Part shown: one piece after another, positions 15,177 through 22,306 of the stretch | Layout of the letters: each line of letters begins with the position of its first letter | Numbering within the stretch: position 1 is the first letter of the stretch | Assembly (NCBI GenBank): GCA_009668945.1 | Contig: SBEH01000003.1 | Span: 62,001 to 126,000 of the forward strand | Length of the DNA stretch: 64,000 nucleotides | Reading direction: 5' to 3' | From: Actinomycetota bacterium | GTDB lineage: Bacteria; Actinomycetota; Coriobacteriia; Anaerosomatales; Anaerosomataceae | Notes under the pieces: generated by a model | What the model saw: only the letters and a program-made list of their open reading frames with translations | The model's database searches: none | Told to the model about the DNA's origin: nothing | Made by a program: the position numbers and the translations under genes

Positions 15177-15181
15177 GAACG

Positions 15182-15257
15182 GCCGACGTAGCTCAGCTGG
15201 TAGAGCAGCGCACTCGTAATGCGCAGGTCAGCGGTTCGAATCCGCTCGTCGGCTCCA
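15182..15257 (+). tRNA. tRNA-Thr (anticodon CGT)
   Basis: A complete 76-base cloverleaf folds with a 7-bp acceptor stem (GCCGACG/CGTCGGC), a D arm, an anticodon arm GCGCA-CTCGTAA-TGCGC with anticodon CGT (reads ACG), and a T arm AGCGG-TTCGAAT-CCGCT. The discriminator is T and the CCA end is encoded. Its 3' two thirds are repeated at 23617-23665, and a phage-type integrase gene lies beside it, so this gene is the attachment site of the element. Confidence 0.97.
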
Positions 15258-15258
15258 C
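15210..15258 (+). repeat. attL: tRNA-Thr 3' repeat copy
   Basis: This segment repeats at 23617-23665. The first 22 bases (15210-15231) are identical and cover the anticodon stem-loop and variable region, the normal crossover place for tRNA-targeting integrases. Three differences follow, in the T arm: C/G, A/G and G/C. Two of them are compensatory, so both copies keep a paired T stem. Confidence 0.92.
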
Positions 15259-15266
15259 GATTCTCC

Positions 15267-15296
15267 GCAGGTCAGAGGCTGAATCCTCTGGCCTGC
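15267..15296 (+). terminator. Terminator after tRNA-Thr
   Basis: A 12-bp stem with one G-T pair (15267-15278 with 15285-15296) and a 6-base loop is followed by a T-rich stretch (TTCGTTTCTTCC). It lies 9 bases after the tRNA and should end its transcript. It is inside the integrated element. Confidence 0.75.
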
Positions 15297-15344
15297 TTCG
15301 TTTCTTCCCCAAGCTGTCAGGGTGCACGCGCGTCATTGGACGCG

Positions 15345-16580
15345 TCATCTGGCCGCACGGACGGCGGCGCGTGCCTGTGCGAGCGTCTCGATCGCCTCGC
15401 GCTTGCGGTCGTCGAACGCATGTGCGTAGACGCGCAGCAGCACGTCGGGGGAGTGCCCGGTGATCGCTGAGATCGTCACGGCGTCGAACCCGGCCGCTAT
15501 GAGCTGCGAGACGAACGCGTGCCGCAGCAGGTGCGGCGTGATGGCGACCTTCTCCCGCTCGGCGAAGAGCCGGAAGCGACTCTCAAAGCGCGAGGGGGCG
15601 ATCATGCTGCCGTCAGGCTGTGCGCACACCCAATCGGCATCGGCGGTGTTCCCGCCGCGCCAACCCCGGCCGAAGGCAAGCCGCCGCTCGAGCTGGTCGG
15701 TGCGTGTCGTCTTGAGCCTTGCGGCCGTGTTCGCATCGATCGGCACCGTGCGCACCTTGCCCGTCTTGGTGGTCTCCCTGACGACAGGTCCATCGTCGCC
15801 GGGAGTCTGTGTGACTGACCGCCTGACCGTGATCTCCGCCGCATGTAGGTCCACGTCGCGCCATTGGAGCGCAAGCGTCTCAGAGCGCCGCGTGCCGAGC
15901 CACGCGGATAGCATCACGGGTACGGCGATTTCCGGCTCGCGTTCGCACGCGAGGGCTACGAAGCGCTCTACCTCCGCAACGTCCACGGCCCGTCTGCCGT
16001 TTCCGGTGCGCGGCACGTTCGGCCTTGCGGCCTTGCCCGCCGCCGGGTTGGCCGTGAAGTCGCCTTGCGTCTCGATCGCGAAGGTGAAGATCGCACGGAT
16101 GACGTTGTGCACCATCCAGATCGACGGGCCGGACAGCGCGCCGTCGCCGCCGCGTTGCCGGGCGCCCTTGCCTGCGAGCTTCGCGTAGAGCTCCTGGAGC
16201 GTCGTGGGCGTCACGTCAACCATGCGCATCTGGCCGATGTTCGGCTTGATGTTCGTCTCGATCGCGCCGGTGTAGCGCCTTCGCGTCGTGTTCGCGAGGT
16301 GGACGGGTGCCCACTTCTCGAGGTAGTAGTCGGCGTATCGCTCTACCGTCCACTCCTGACGCCGCTCGCGCTCGATGCCGCTCGCGTCTTTGCGGCTCTC
16401 GTGCTTCGCGATGAGCTCGAGACGGAGCGCCCCGGTGGTCTTCTCGGCCTCGGTGCGGTTGCGTGCCGTGAACGTGCGCGAGAGCCTCGCGCCGTCATCT
16501 GCCCTGCACTCGAAGCGGTAGCGGTCGCCCTCCAGGTGCCGCAGAGAGCCGCTCCCGTAGGTCCTACGAGTCTGTGTCAT
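15345..16580 (-). CDS. int: Tyrosine recombinase integrase
   Basis: The 411-residue protein has an N-terminal AP2/SAM-like DNA-binding part and a C-terminal tyrosine recombinase domain. The catalytic set is complete by eye: Arg231 (LGTRRSE), His350 and Arg353 (HLLRH), His376 (GHSP) and Tyr385 (RVYAHAF), with a Lys near 275. It would integrate and excise the element at the tRNA-Thr gene, which begins 87 bases away from its stop. The start ATG overlaps the stop of the upstream minus-strand gene and has GGGAGGTGA before it. Confidence 0.95.
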   Translation of the reverse strand: MTQTRRTYGSGSLRHLEGDRYRFECRADDGARLSRTFTARNRTEAEKTTGALRLELIAKHESRKDASGIERERRQEWTVERYADYYLEKWAPVHLANTTRRRYTGAIETNIKPNIGQMRMVDVTPTTLQELYAKLAGKGARQRGGDGALSGPSIWMVHNVIRAIFTFAIETQGDFTANPAAGKAARPNVPRTGNGRRAVDVAEVERFVALACEREPEIAVPVMLSAWLGTRRSETLALQWRDVDLHAAEITVRRSVTQTPGDDGPVVRETTKTGKVRTVPIDANTAARLKTTRTDQLERRLAFGRGWRGGNTADADWVCAQPDGSMIAPSRFESRFRLFAEREKVAITPHLLRHAFVSQLIAAGFDAVTISAITGHSPDVLLRVYAHAFDDRKREAIETLAQARAAVRAAR

Positions 16581-17221
16581 TTCGCTTCACCTCCCTTCCG
16601 TCGTCGGTAGTGCGCTTTCGCCCGGCACTTGTCGCCGCAGAACTCCCGCCGATCGGTCGCGTCTGTGGCGTCATACCTCTTCTCGCACACCGGGCAGATG
16701 GCGTACTTCCTGTCACCGTCGACTGCGACGGCGGCCTGCAGCCACATCGCCCCGGCTAGATCGCGGACGCGGTAGGAGAGGTACCCCTTCTGACATGGCA
16801 CGCGGCTCGGCACAACCTCGGGATTGATACCGTGTCTCGCCAGTCCTGCATTGATGAGGTCCGCCAGCGCGCCCTTGGTCTCCTCGCGCCTGCTTGAGAC
16901 GATCTCGCTGTCGAGCGCCTCGAAGAGCGCGACAGCCTCCTGCATCGCGTCGTGCTCGGTCGTCCAGACGGACAGGCGGTCGCCCTCAGGACTCAGCAGA
17001 GGGCCGTATTCCGCCATGAACTCGGCGAACGACGGCAAGTCACCTGACAGGTCGGCAAACCGGACGAACAGCGCGGGGTGCTCCTGGAGTGGGCGATACG
17101 GGAGGTCGGGGCACGTCCTGATCAGTGGGTCCGCCTCCGCATCGTCGTAGGCGATCTCGCCCACCGTCCACCAAGTGAAGTCCAGCATCTGTGCCGCTGT
17201 CCTGCTTCTCGTCGGTGTCAT
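16577..17221 (-). CDS. Unknown protein with C-terminal zinc finger
   Basis: The 214-residue protein is not recognised as a whole. Its last 45 residues hold a Cys4 arrangement (CPVC then FCGDKCRAKAHYRRRKG) that resembles the short zinc fingers at the ends of CGNR-type or other phage and actinobacterial DNA-binding proteins. The N-terminal part is acidic and mixed alpha/beta. It is in one operon with the integrase (4-base overlap) and would be the first gene from the minus-strand promoter at 17263-17292, so a role in excision control or early regulation is plausible but unproven. Confidence 0.7.
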   Translation of the reverse strand: MTPTRSRTAAQMLDFTWWTVGEIAYDDAEADPLIRTCPDLPYRPLQEHPALFVRFADLSGDLPSFAEFMAEYGPLLSPEGDRLSVWTTEHDAMQEAVALFEALDSEIVSSRREETKGALADLINAGLARHGINPEVVPSRVPCQKGYLSYRVRDLAGAMWLQAAVAVDGDRKYAICPVCEKRYDATDATDRREFCGDKCRAKAHYRRRKGGEAK

Positions 17222-17262
17222 CGGTAATCAACGCTCCTCCCCGTAGAATGGTCGCAGAACCG

Positions 17263-17292
17263 ATGATAGGCTAGGGGCTGGCACTAGGTCAA
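17263..17292 (-). promoter_or_regulatory. Minus-strand promoter for the zinc-finger/int operon
   Basis: On the minus strand TTGACC (17287-17292) and TATCAT (17263-17268) are separated by 18 bases. The 93-base divergent gap also contains two CTAG tetramers (17271-17274 and 17284-17287) inside the spacer, which could mark an operator for the adjacent Xre repressor. No clear plus-strand promoter stands out. Confidence 0.55.
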
Positions 17293-17313
17293 TAGGGTGG
17301 AGGTCGGAGTCAC

Positions 17314-17520
17314 ATGAAGCTCATGCAGCACATGCGGGAAGAGCGCGGATTGTCCAGGCGTAAGGTAGCGCAGCTCGCCGACATGGATCCCGCTCTCTAT
17401 GGGAAGGTCGAGTCTGGGCGGGTCCTCAGCGGAAATCAGCTCGAGCGCCTGGCGCGAGCACTCGGGTACAAGGGCGACCCGGCGGCGCTGCTCGAGGAAC
17501 TCAACGATGCCCGCGACTAA
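17314..17520 (+). CDS. Xre-family (Cro/CI-like) helix-turn-helix regulator
   Basis: The 68-residue protein is a lone HTH_3 domain (MREERGLSRRKVAQLADMDPALYGKVESGR), the size of small Cro-like or plasmid-type regulators. It starts 93 bases from the divergent zinc-finger/int operon, and GGAGG lies just upstream of the ATG. It probably controls the divergent promoters of the element. The 3' end overlaps the next gene by 14 bases. Confidence 0.9.
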   Translation: MKLMQHMREERGLSRRKVAQLADMDPALYGKVESGRVLSGNQLERLARALGYKGDPAALLEELNDARD

Positions 17521-17707
17521 GCCCGCCACCGTCCGCGCCGACGCCCTGCCCGACGTGATGACCGCGGCCGAGCTCGCGGCCTATGAGCGCGTGGACGTTC
17601 GCGTGATCCGGGCGGACCTGAGCGCCGGGAAGGTGCCGGGCGCGTACATGCGCGGCTCTCACTGGCGGATCGTCACGCGGACCTACCTGGACGCGGTGGC
17701 ATCGTGA
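17507..17707 (+). CDS. Excisionase-like winged HTH (HTH_17) protein
   Basis: The 66-residue protein contains MTAAELAAYERVDVRVIRADLSAGKVPG followed by SHWRIVTRTYLDAV, the pattern of MerR-like HTH_17/excisionase domains. Proteins of this type direct integrase to excision or act as small regulators. The ATG at 17507 lies in the end of the Xre gene, and the 3' end overlaps the next GTG start. Confidence 0.85.
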   Translation: MPATKPATVRADALPDVMTAAELAAYERVDVRVIRADLSAGKVPGAYMRGSHWRIVTRTYLDAVAS

Positions 17708-17967
17708 CGGCGTACGAGCTGCCCAACATCCTGCTCTGCGACGACCCGCGCTACCGGAACGAGGACCTCCAGGAGATCGGAGACGGTGAGCTCTTCGCCG
17801 AGAACGTCCGCGTTGAGCGCGCCCTGGCGGACGAGATCGCGCGGCCCCGGCCGCGCATCGTGCCCGTCCTCGACCATCGGAGCTTCATCCTTGCCGATGA
17901 GTGGCTCACCGCCCGGCTCGCAGGCGTCCGCGCCGAGATCGCCAGGCGCAAGAAGGTGGCCCGGTGA
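17704..17967 (+). CDS. Small protein of unknown function in element
   Basis: The 87-residue product (GTG start) is mixed charged with no recognised domain. It has an acidic N-terminal half and a basic C-terminal helix (ARLAGVRAEIARRKKVAR). GTGA overlaps at both ends tie it to the Xis-like and RepA-like genes, so it is translated with the replication module. Confidence 0.65.
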   Translation: MTAYELPNILLCDDPRYRNEDLQEIGDGELFAENVRVERALADEIARPRPRIVPVLDHRSFILADEWLTARLAGVRAEIARRKKVAR

Positions 17968-19133
17968 GCGACATCCTCGACCTTCTCGACGCGCCACTCG
18001 ACGCGCCGAAGGCCAAAGCAGCCGCACGTGAGCACGACGATCAGAGCATCGATGATGCGCAGGGCGTCGGCGTGCTGCTCTCCGATGTGACGGCTCAGTC
18101 GGTTGAGTGGCTCTGGTACGGCCGGATCCCGCTCGGGATGATCACCGTCCTCGACGGCGACCCCGGGCTCGGCAAGAGCACGCTCACGCTCGACCTCGCG
18201 GCGCGTGTCACCCGCGGCCTTCCGTTCCCGGATGACAAGCTGCGTGTCGAGCCGTCGGGTGTCGTGCTGCTGTCGGCCGAGGATGACCTGGCGAACACCG
18301 TGCGCCCGCGGCTCGACGCCGCTGGCGCGGACGTGTCCCGGATACTCGCGCTCCGGGAGGTCGTAGACGGCGATGAGAGACGGCCGCCGGTGCTGCCGGG
18401 CGATCTGGCATGGGTTCGCGCCGCTATCTCGCGCGTCGGGGCCCGGCTTGTCGTCATCGACCCGCTCTTCGCGTTCCTCGGCGGCAACATCGACACGAAC
18501 AAGGACGATCAGGTGCGGCGCGGGCTGCACCCCTTCATGCTGCTGGCCGCCGAGACAGGCGCCGCGATCGTGATCGTCAGGCACCTGAACAAGAACGGCG
18601 GCGGGAACCCGCTGTACCGGGGCGGCGGCTCGATCGGCATCGTGGGCGCGGCGCGCTCGGGTCTGCTTGTGGCGCGCGATCCGGGCGATCCCGACAAGCG
18701 CGTGCTCGCGTCGACCAAGTGCAACCTTGCGCCCGAACCGCGCTCGATCACGTATCACATCGAGCAGATCGGAGCGAGCTCGGCAGTCGTCTACGACGGC
18801 GTGTCGGAGTACGACGCAGCAAGTGCGCTCTCGGGGAACGCGATCGCACGCGATGAGGCCGAGGCGTTCCTGTTGAACGCGCTCGCTGACGGCCCGCTGT
18901 CCGCGAATGAGGTCAAGAAGCTCGCGCGCGAGGAGGGGATAGCCGAGCGGACGCTCTTCCGCGCGAAGAAGAAGGCCGGGATTGTCGCCAAGCAGCGAGG
19001 GCATCACGCGGGGTGGGTGTGGGCTCTTCCCGATGACGCGAACGACTCCACACACACACAACAACCCCTTGACATTCTGACAGCCTGGCACTCTGACTCA
19101 GATTGCCAGAGTGCCAGCGTGCCGCCGTTTTAG
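17964..19133 (+). CDS. RepA-like RecA-fold ATPase, replication protein
   Basis: The 389-residue protein is a RecA-fold NTPase of the RepA/AAA_25 hexameric helicase group found on plasmids and phages. Walker A is GDPGLGKST (residues 65-73), Walker B is RLVVID (161-166), and NKNGGGNPLYRGGGS is the conserved loop after it. The C-terminal region (about 300-360) reads as a winged-helix. It is expected to unwind the element's origin or load the host replisome. GTG 17964 overlaps the previous stop. The 3' end carries a perfect inverted repeat and a (CA)n tract that may be regulatory. Confidence 0.85.
   Translation: MSDILDLLDAPLDAPKAKAAAREHDDQSIDDAQGVGVLLSDVTAQSVEWLWYGRIPLGMITVLDGDPGLGKSTLTLDLAARVTRGLPFPDDKLRVEPSGVVLLSAEDDLANTVRPRLDAAGADVSRILALREVVDGDERRPPVLPGDLAWVRAAISRVGARLVVIDPLFAFLGGNIDTNKDDQVRRGLHPFMLLAAETGAAIVIVRHLNKNGGGNPLYRGGGSIGIVGAARSGLLVARDPGDPDKRVLASTKCNLAPEPRSITYHIEQIGASSAVVYDGVSEYDAASALSGNAIARDEAEAFLLNALADGPLSANEVKKLAREEGIAERTLFRAKKKAGIVAKQRGHHAGWVWALPDDANDSTHTQQPLDILTAWHSDSDCQSASVPPF
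19069..19117 (+). promoter_or_regulatory. TTGACA box with perfect 11-bp inverted repeat
   Basis: A consensus TTGACA (19069-19074) sits before a perfect inverted repeat of 11-bp arms (19085-19095 with 19107-19117) and an 11-base centre, all inside the last codons of the RepA-like gene and 31 bases ahead of the next ATG. The expected -10 place would overlap the left arm. It could be a repressible promoter for the downstream structural module, a terminator-like hairpin, or a replication origin element. The -10 hexamer itself is poor. Confidence 0.5.
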
Positions 19134-19147
19134 GAGAGGGTGGCGAC

Positions 19148-19360
19148 ATGTCTGACACTTCGCGTGACCTCTACCGCCACGAGCGCCGCACGGCCGTTCA
19201 CGATGCCCGGTGCTTCTACACCGCCGCCAACGATCCGCGCGCGACAGGCCGCGAGCGTCGACTGAATCACCTCTACTTCGAGGCGTCGATGCGCGTTGCG
19301 CGCCGGATGCGCGCACTTCTGCACGAACAGGACGCACCGGATGACGCGCGGCCGCCCTAG
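19148..19360 (+). CDS. Small charged protein, unknown function
   Basis: The 70-residue protein is Arg/His-rich and alpha-helical (RHERRTAVHDARCFYTAANDP), with no recognised domain. The ATG at 19148 has GGAGAGGGTGG in front. It is the first gene after the inverted repeat in the RepA-like gene and leads into the capsid module. Confidence 0.65.
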   Translation: MSDTSRDLYRHERRTAVHDARCFYTAANDPRATGRERRLNHLYFEASMRVARRMRALLHEQDAPDDARPP

Positions 19361-19420
19361 ATGCCCGGTCGCGAGCACGAACGGCAACGCATGAGGACTG
19401 CGCAGAGAAGGAGGACGAGG

Positions 19421-19687
19421 ATGACCGGCCGCACCGACACAAGGGACATGCTGCACGCTCGCGCTCAGTTCTACGAGTGCGACACGTTCGATGACTTCCT
19501 GGAGCAGCTCAGGGCGCAGCGCCTGTGTATCGGCGCAGCCCGCGCTCCCGGTTTGTTCCTGTCCCGCGCGAAACTCGAGCGCAAGCTTCGCGAAGCCCGC
19601 GATCTATTCGGGGACTCTAGCGTGCTCGAGTGGCTCGACGATCAGCTGAAATACCGTCCCCGTGAAGAGAAGGAGTCGAATCGATGA
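19421..19687 (+). CDS. Small protein before scaffold gene, unknown function
   Basis: I chose the ATG at 19421 because AAGGAGGACGAGG precedes it; the open frame continues upstream to 19361 without a signal. The 88-residue product is helical and charged. No family recognised. Its end overlaps the scaffold gene start by 4 bases. Confidence 0.65.
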   Translation: MTGRTDTRDMLHARAQFYECDTFDDFLEQLRAQRLCIGAARAPGLFLSRAKLERKLREARDLFGDSSVLEWLDDQLKYRPREEKESNR

Positions 19688-20106
19688 ACGAGCAGGAGCA
19701 GGCCGAGGTCGAGGAGCAGGCCGAGGTCGAGGAGCAGGCCGAGGTCGAGCCGGGTGCTCACGACAACGAGGCCGCGAAGTACCGGCGCAAGCTCCGCCAC
19801 GCGGAAGCGGAGCGTGACGCGCTCGCGGGACAGCTCGACGCCATGCGGCGCGAACAGATTGAGGCGGTGATCGCCGACAGGCTGCACCGTCCTGCTGACT
19901 TCTTCGAGGTGGGCGGTGCGTTCGACATGACCGCGATGCTCGACGAGTCCGGGTGCGTCGACAGCAAGAAGGTCGACGAACGGCTCAAGGTGATCGGGAC
20001 GGAGCGGCCGCATCTGCTCAAGCCCGCCGAAACTGGTTCCACAGGAATCCCCGCGAGGGGTACGGCGGATCCATCTGCCGCCTCCTGGAAGGATGCGATC
20101 TCGTGA
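19684..20106 (+). CDS. Putative phage capsid scaffolding protein
   Basis: The 140-residue protein has an acidic repeat N-terminus (AEVEEQ units), a coiled-coil-like charged helix (KYRRKLRHAEAERDALAGQLDAMRREQIE) and a C-terminal region with RPADFFEVGG and SWKDAIS. This acidic-coil layout immediately before a major capsid gene is typical of scaffolding proteins (DUF4355-like). It would guide capsid assembly and then leave the shell. No protease domain is fused. The assignment rests on layout and position. Confidence 0.7.
   Translation: MNEQEQAEVEEQAEVEEQAEVEPGAHDNEAAKYRRKLRHAEAERDALAGQLDAMRREQIEAVIADRLHRPADFFEVGGAFDMTAMLDESGCVDSKKVDERLKVIGTERPHLLKPAETGSTGIPARGTADPSAASWKDAIS
19702..19749 (+). 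repeat. 18-bp tandem repeat in scaffold gene
   Basis: Two exact 18-bp units (19702-19719 and 19720-19737) and a 12-base partial third encode Ala-Glu-Val-Glu-Glu-Gln. It makes the N-terminus strongly acidic. Confidence 0.9.
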
Positions 20107-20244
20107 GCGAGGGTGTAGGATGCGAGGCGACGGCGCACACCGGCCCGAGGCCTGGCGCGCTCGTCGACGCGGCTCCTGGTGAGCACCTGGACGACGCCTG
20201 TGGCGCTCCAGCGGACAGCACCCACCTGACCTAAGGAGCCCCTC

Positions 20245-21249
20245 ATGTTGCGCTCAGGTATCTCACCTGCGTTCCTGCCCGACCAGATCAGCGAGCTCGT
20301 CGTCATCCCGGTGCAGCGCGAGTCCGTCGCCATGCGCGTCGCGACCGTGCACAACACCGACCGGCACGAGTTCGTCTACCCGCTCGCGATCGCCGACCCG
20401 GCCGCCGCATGGACGGCCGAAGGCGCGGACATCACCGCCGCCGAGATCTCGACCGGCGAAGGCAAGTGCAACCCCTTCAAAATCGCGGGCCTTTCCGTGA
20501 TCTCCAACGAGCTCGCGGCCGACTCCTCGCCCGAGGCCGCCACGATGATCGGCCAGGGGCTCGCACGTGACATCGCCGCGAAGGTCGACGCCGCGTTCTT
20601 CGGCAACACCACCTCCAACGGCCCCGCCGGACTAGGCTCACTCGCGTCCGTCTCCACCACGCGCGCCAACTCGACGGCGTATGCCGTGGGGGATCGCGTG
20701 ATCGGCGCGGGCAAGCTCTTCGAGTGCACCGTCGCCGGTACGTCGCACACCTCGGCCCCGTCCTGGCCTGCTTCCGGCACCGTCACAGACGGCACCGTGA
20801 CGTGGAAGTTCCTCATGTGGATGCAGGCGAACGGCATCACGCCCGGCGCGTCGTGGGCGAACCTGGACCCGTTCCTCGAGGCCATCTACGCCAGCGAGGG
20901 CATGGGCGCGGACGTGACGGCGTTCTGCGCCAACCCGGCCGATGCGCTCACGCTCGCGCAGCTCAAGGAAGCGACCGGATCCAACAAGGCGCTCCTGCAG
21001 CCCGACCCGACGCAGCCGACCCGGCGCACCATCGCCGGTGTCCCGCTGTATGTCTCGCCGTCCGTGGCGGTCGGCACGGTGTGGGGTGTGCCTAAGGCGG
21101 CCGTGTACATGGTCGTCCGCAACGACACCACGCTCGAGGTCGACAAGTCGCGCTACTTCGAGAGCGACTCGACCGCCATCCGCGCGATCATGCGCGTCGG
21201 CATCGCGTTCCCGATGCCGGGCGCGGTCCAGCGGGTCTACATCGCCTAA
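20245..21249 (+). CDS. HK97-type major capsid protein with inserted beta domain
   Basis: The 334-residue protein matches the phage major capsid pattern: an N-terminal segment before the fold, NPFKIAGLSVISNELAADSSPEAATMIG, DIAAKVDAAFFGN, then a C-terminal half with TIAGVPLYVSPSVAVG and the ending IRAIMRVGIAFPMPGAVQRVYIA. Residues about 137-192 interrupt it with a module of the AYAVGDRV-x-LFECTVAGTS-x-APSWP-x-TDGTVTW type, a beta-rich carbohydrate-binding-like repeat often found on phage virion surfaces. AAGGAG precedes the ATG. It probably forms the shell of the element's own particles. Confidence 0.85.
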   Translation: MLRSGISPAFLPDQISELVVIPVQRESVAMRVATVHNTDRHEFVYPLAIADPAAAWTAEGADITAAEISTGEGKCNPFKIAGLSVISNELAADSSPEAATMIGQGLARDIAAKVDAAFFGNTTSNGPAGLGSLASVSTTRANSTAYAVGDRVIGAGKLFECTVAGTSHTSAPSWPASGTVTDGTVTWKFLMWMQANGITPGASWANLDPFLEAIYASEGMGADVTAFCANPADALTLAQLKEATGSNKALLQPDPTQPTRRTIAGVPLYVSPSVAVGTVWGVPKAAVYMVVRNDTTLEVDKSRYFESDSTAIRAIMRVGIAFPMPGAVQRVYIA

Positions 21250-21383
21250 GGTTCTTCGGGCCGCCCCTGTGCCTACTCCTCGCAGGGGCGGCCCGGCATG
21301 TCGCACGCAACGACGCGAGGGTACACCGATCGGGCGGAATCAAGCACGGACCACCGGGCACGACCAATGCGCAGGGAGGCAAC

Positions 21384-21764
21384 GTGAGCTCACTGACCGA
21401 GGCGGATGAGCTGCAACTGTGGGAGCTCCTGCCGGTCCCGGCGCAGCAGGCCGTTGCGCGGGGCGACGTGACGATCGCCGATCTCCTCGAGCGGATGACC
21501 GCGGCCTCCCGAAGCGAGCTGTGTCCGCGCTGTTGCGTGCGTCCGGTCTCCGTCCATCACCGGCACATCGGGTGGTGCGCGACGTGTGCGAAGAAGCTTG
21601 CCCTGGCGGCATCAGAGGAGCGTTACGCCGAGCTCAAGGCCGCGGACAAGGTGAACGCGGCGAAGATGCGCCTGAACCGCCTACGAGACGCACTCGAGCC
21701 GGGCCGGGAGCGCCACGCCGGGCCGGGTGCACGCGCCGCACGAGCGAGAGGGGAACAGCCGTGA
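21384..21764 (+). CDS. Small Cys/His-motif protein in capsid module
   Basis: The 126-residue protein (GTG start, GGGAGG upstream) contains CPRCC, HHRHIGWC and CATC, a likely zinc site, followed by a helical, basic C-terminus. I do not recognise it. Its place between major and minor capsid genes suggests a role in head completion or in regulation. The stop overlaps the next start. Confidence 0.65.
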   Translation: MSSLTEADELQLWELLPVPAQQAVARGDVTIADLLERMTAASRSELCPRCCVRPVSVHHRHIGWCATCAKKLALAASEERYAELKAADKVNAAKMRLNRLRDALEPGRERHAGPGARAARARGEQP

Positions 21765-21784
21765 GAGTGAGAGTGAGAGTGGGA
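21761..21784 (+). repeat. GTGAGA hexanucleotide repeat at a start codon
   Basis: Three exact GTGAGA units and one GTGGGA follow each other at the beginning of the minor capsid gene. Each unit supplies an in-frame GTG and encodes Val-Arg. Gain or loss of units would keep the frame but move the start and spacing. Confidence 0.85.
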
Positions 21785-22306
21785 GTGCGTGTGAGCAGTG
21801 TCAACCTAAGTGGTGTGCTCGCGAAGGCGGCGTCCGCCCAGAAGCGCGCGCTCACGATGACGACCGAGAAGGCTATCGCGGACACACGCCCCTACGTGCC
21901 GTATCGCGAGGGCGACCTTGCCGGATCGACGGGACGCTCCCCGGTCTCGACCGGGCGCATCATCTACGACCAGCCGTACGCCCGCGCACAGTACTACGGG
22001 CTGCCCGGCAAGTCTAGGCTCAGGCACCTGAAGGCGATCATGTTCTGGTTCGAGGCGTCGAAGGCCGTGAATACGCGCAAGTGGCGCGACGTCTACGCCC
22101 GCGAGTATGCTCGTGCGCTCAGCAGTGGCGGCGGCAGCCTCGGGGGCGGCCGTACCTGGTACTCGCCGAGCCGCTACTCCAGTAGCAACCCGTTCGGCTT
22201 CCGTGACGCCTCCGATCTCGATTACAGCGAGCTCGACCGGTTCTTCACGGGTGCCCTGCGCGACGGGTGGCGACTGGTCCGCGAGATACTGGACGGGCCG
22301 CTGTGA
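21761..22306 (+). CDS. Minor capsid protein (Minor_capsid_2-like)
   Basis: The protein of up to 181 residues carries RPYVPYREGDLAGS, GRIIYDQPYARAQYYG and WFEASKAVNTRKWRDVYAREYARAL, which match the minor capsid/head-closure family found next to phage capsid genes. The C-terminal part is Gly/Ser/Tyr-rich. Six in-frame GTG codons between 21761 and 21791 make the exact start uncertain; the first overlaps the previous stop, while the last gives a start directly at SSVNLSG. Confidence 0.8.
   Translation: MRVRVRVGVRVSSVNLSGVLAKAASAQKRALTMTTEKAIADTRPYVPYREGDLAGSTGRSPVSTGRIIYDQPYARAQYYGLPGKSRLRHLKAIMFWFEASKAVNTRKWRDVYAREYARALSSGGGSLGGGRTWYSPSRYSSSNPFGFRDASDLDYSELDRFFTGALRDGWRLVREILDGPL

Noticed and set aside
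17964-19133. KaiC or DNA-repair RadA for the RecA-fold ATPase
   Set aside because: It has one RecA domain with no zinc finger or Lon-like domain, and it sits in an element next to Xre/Xis genes; RepA-like replication ATPase fits better.
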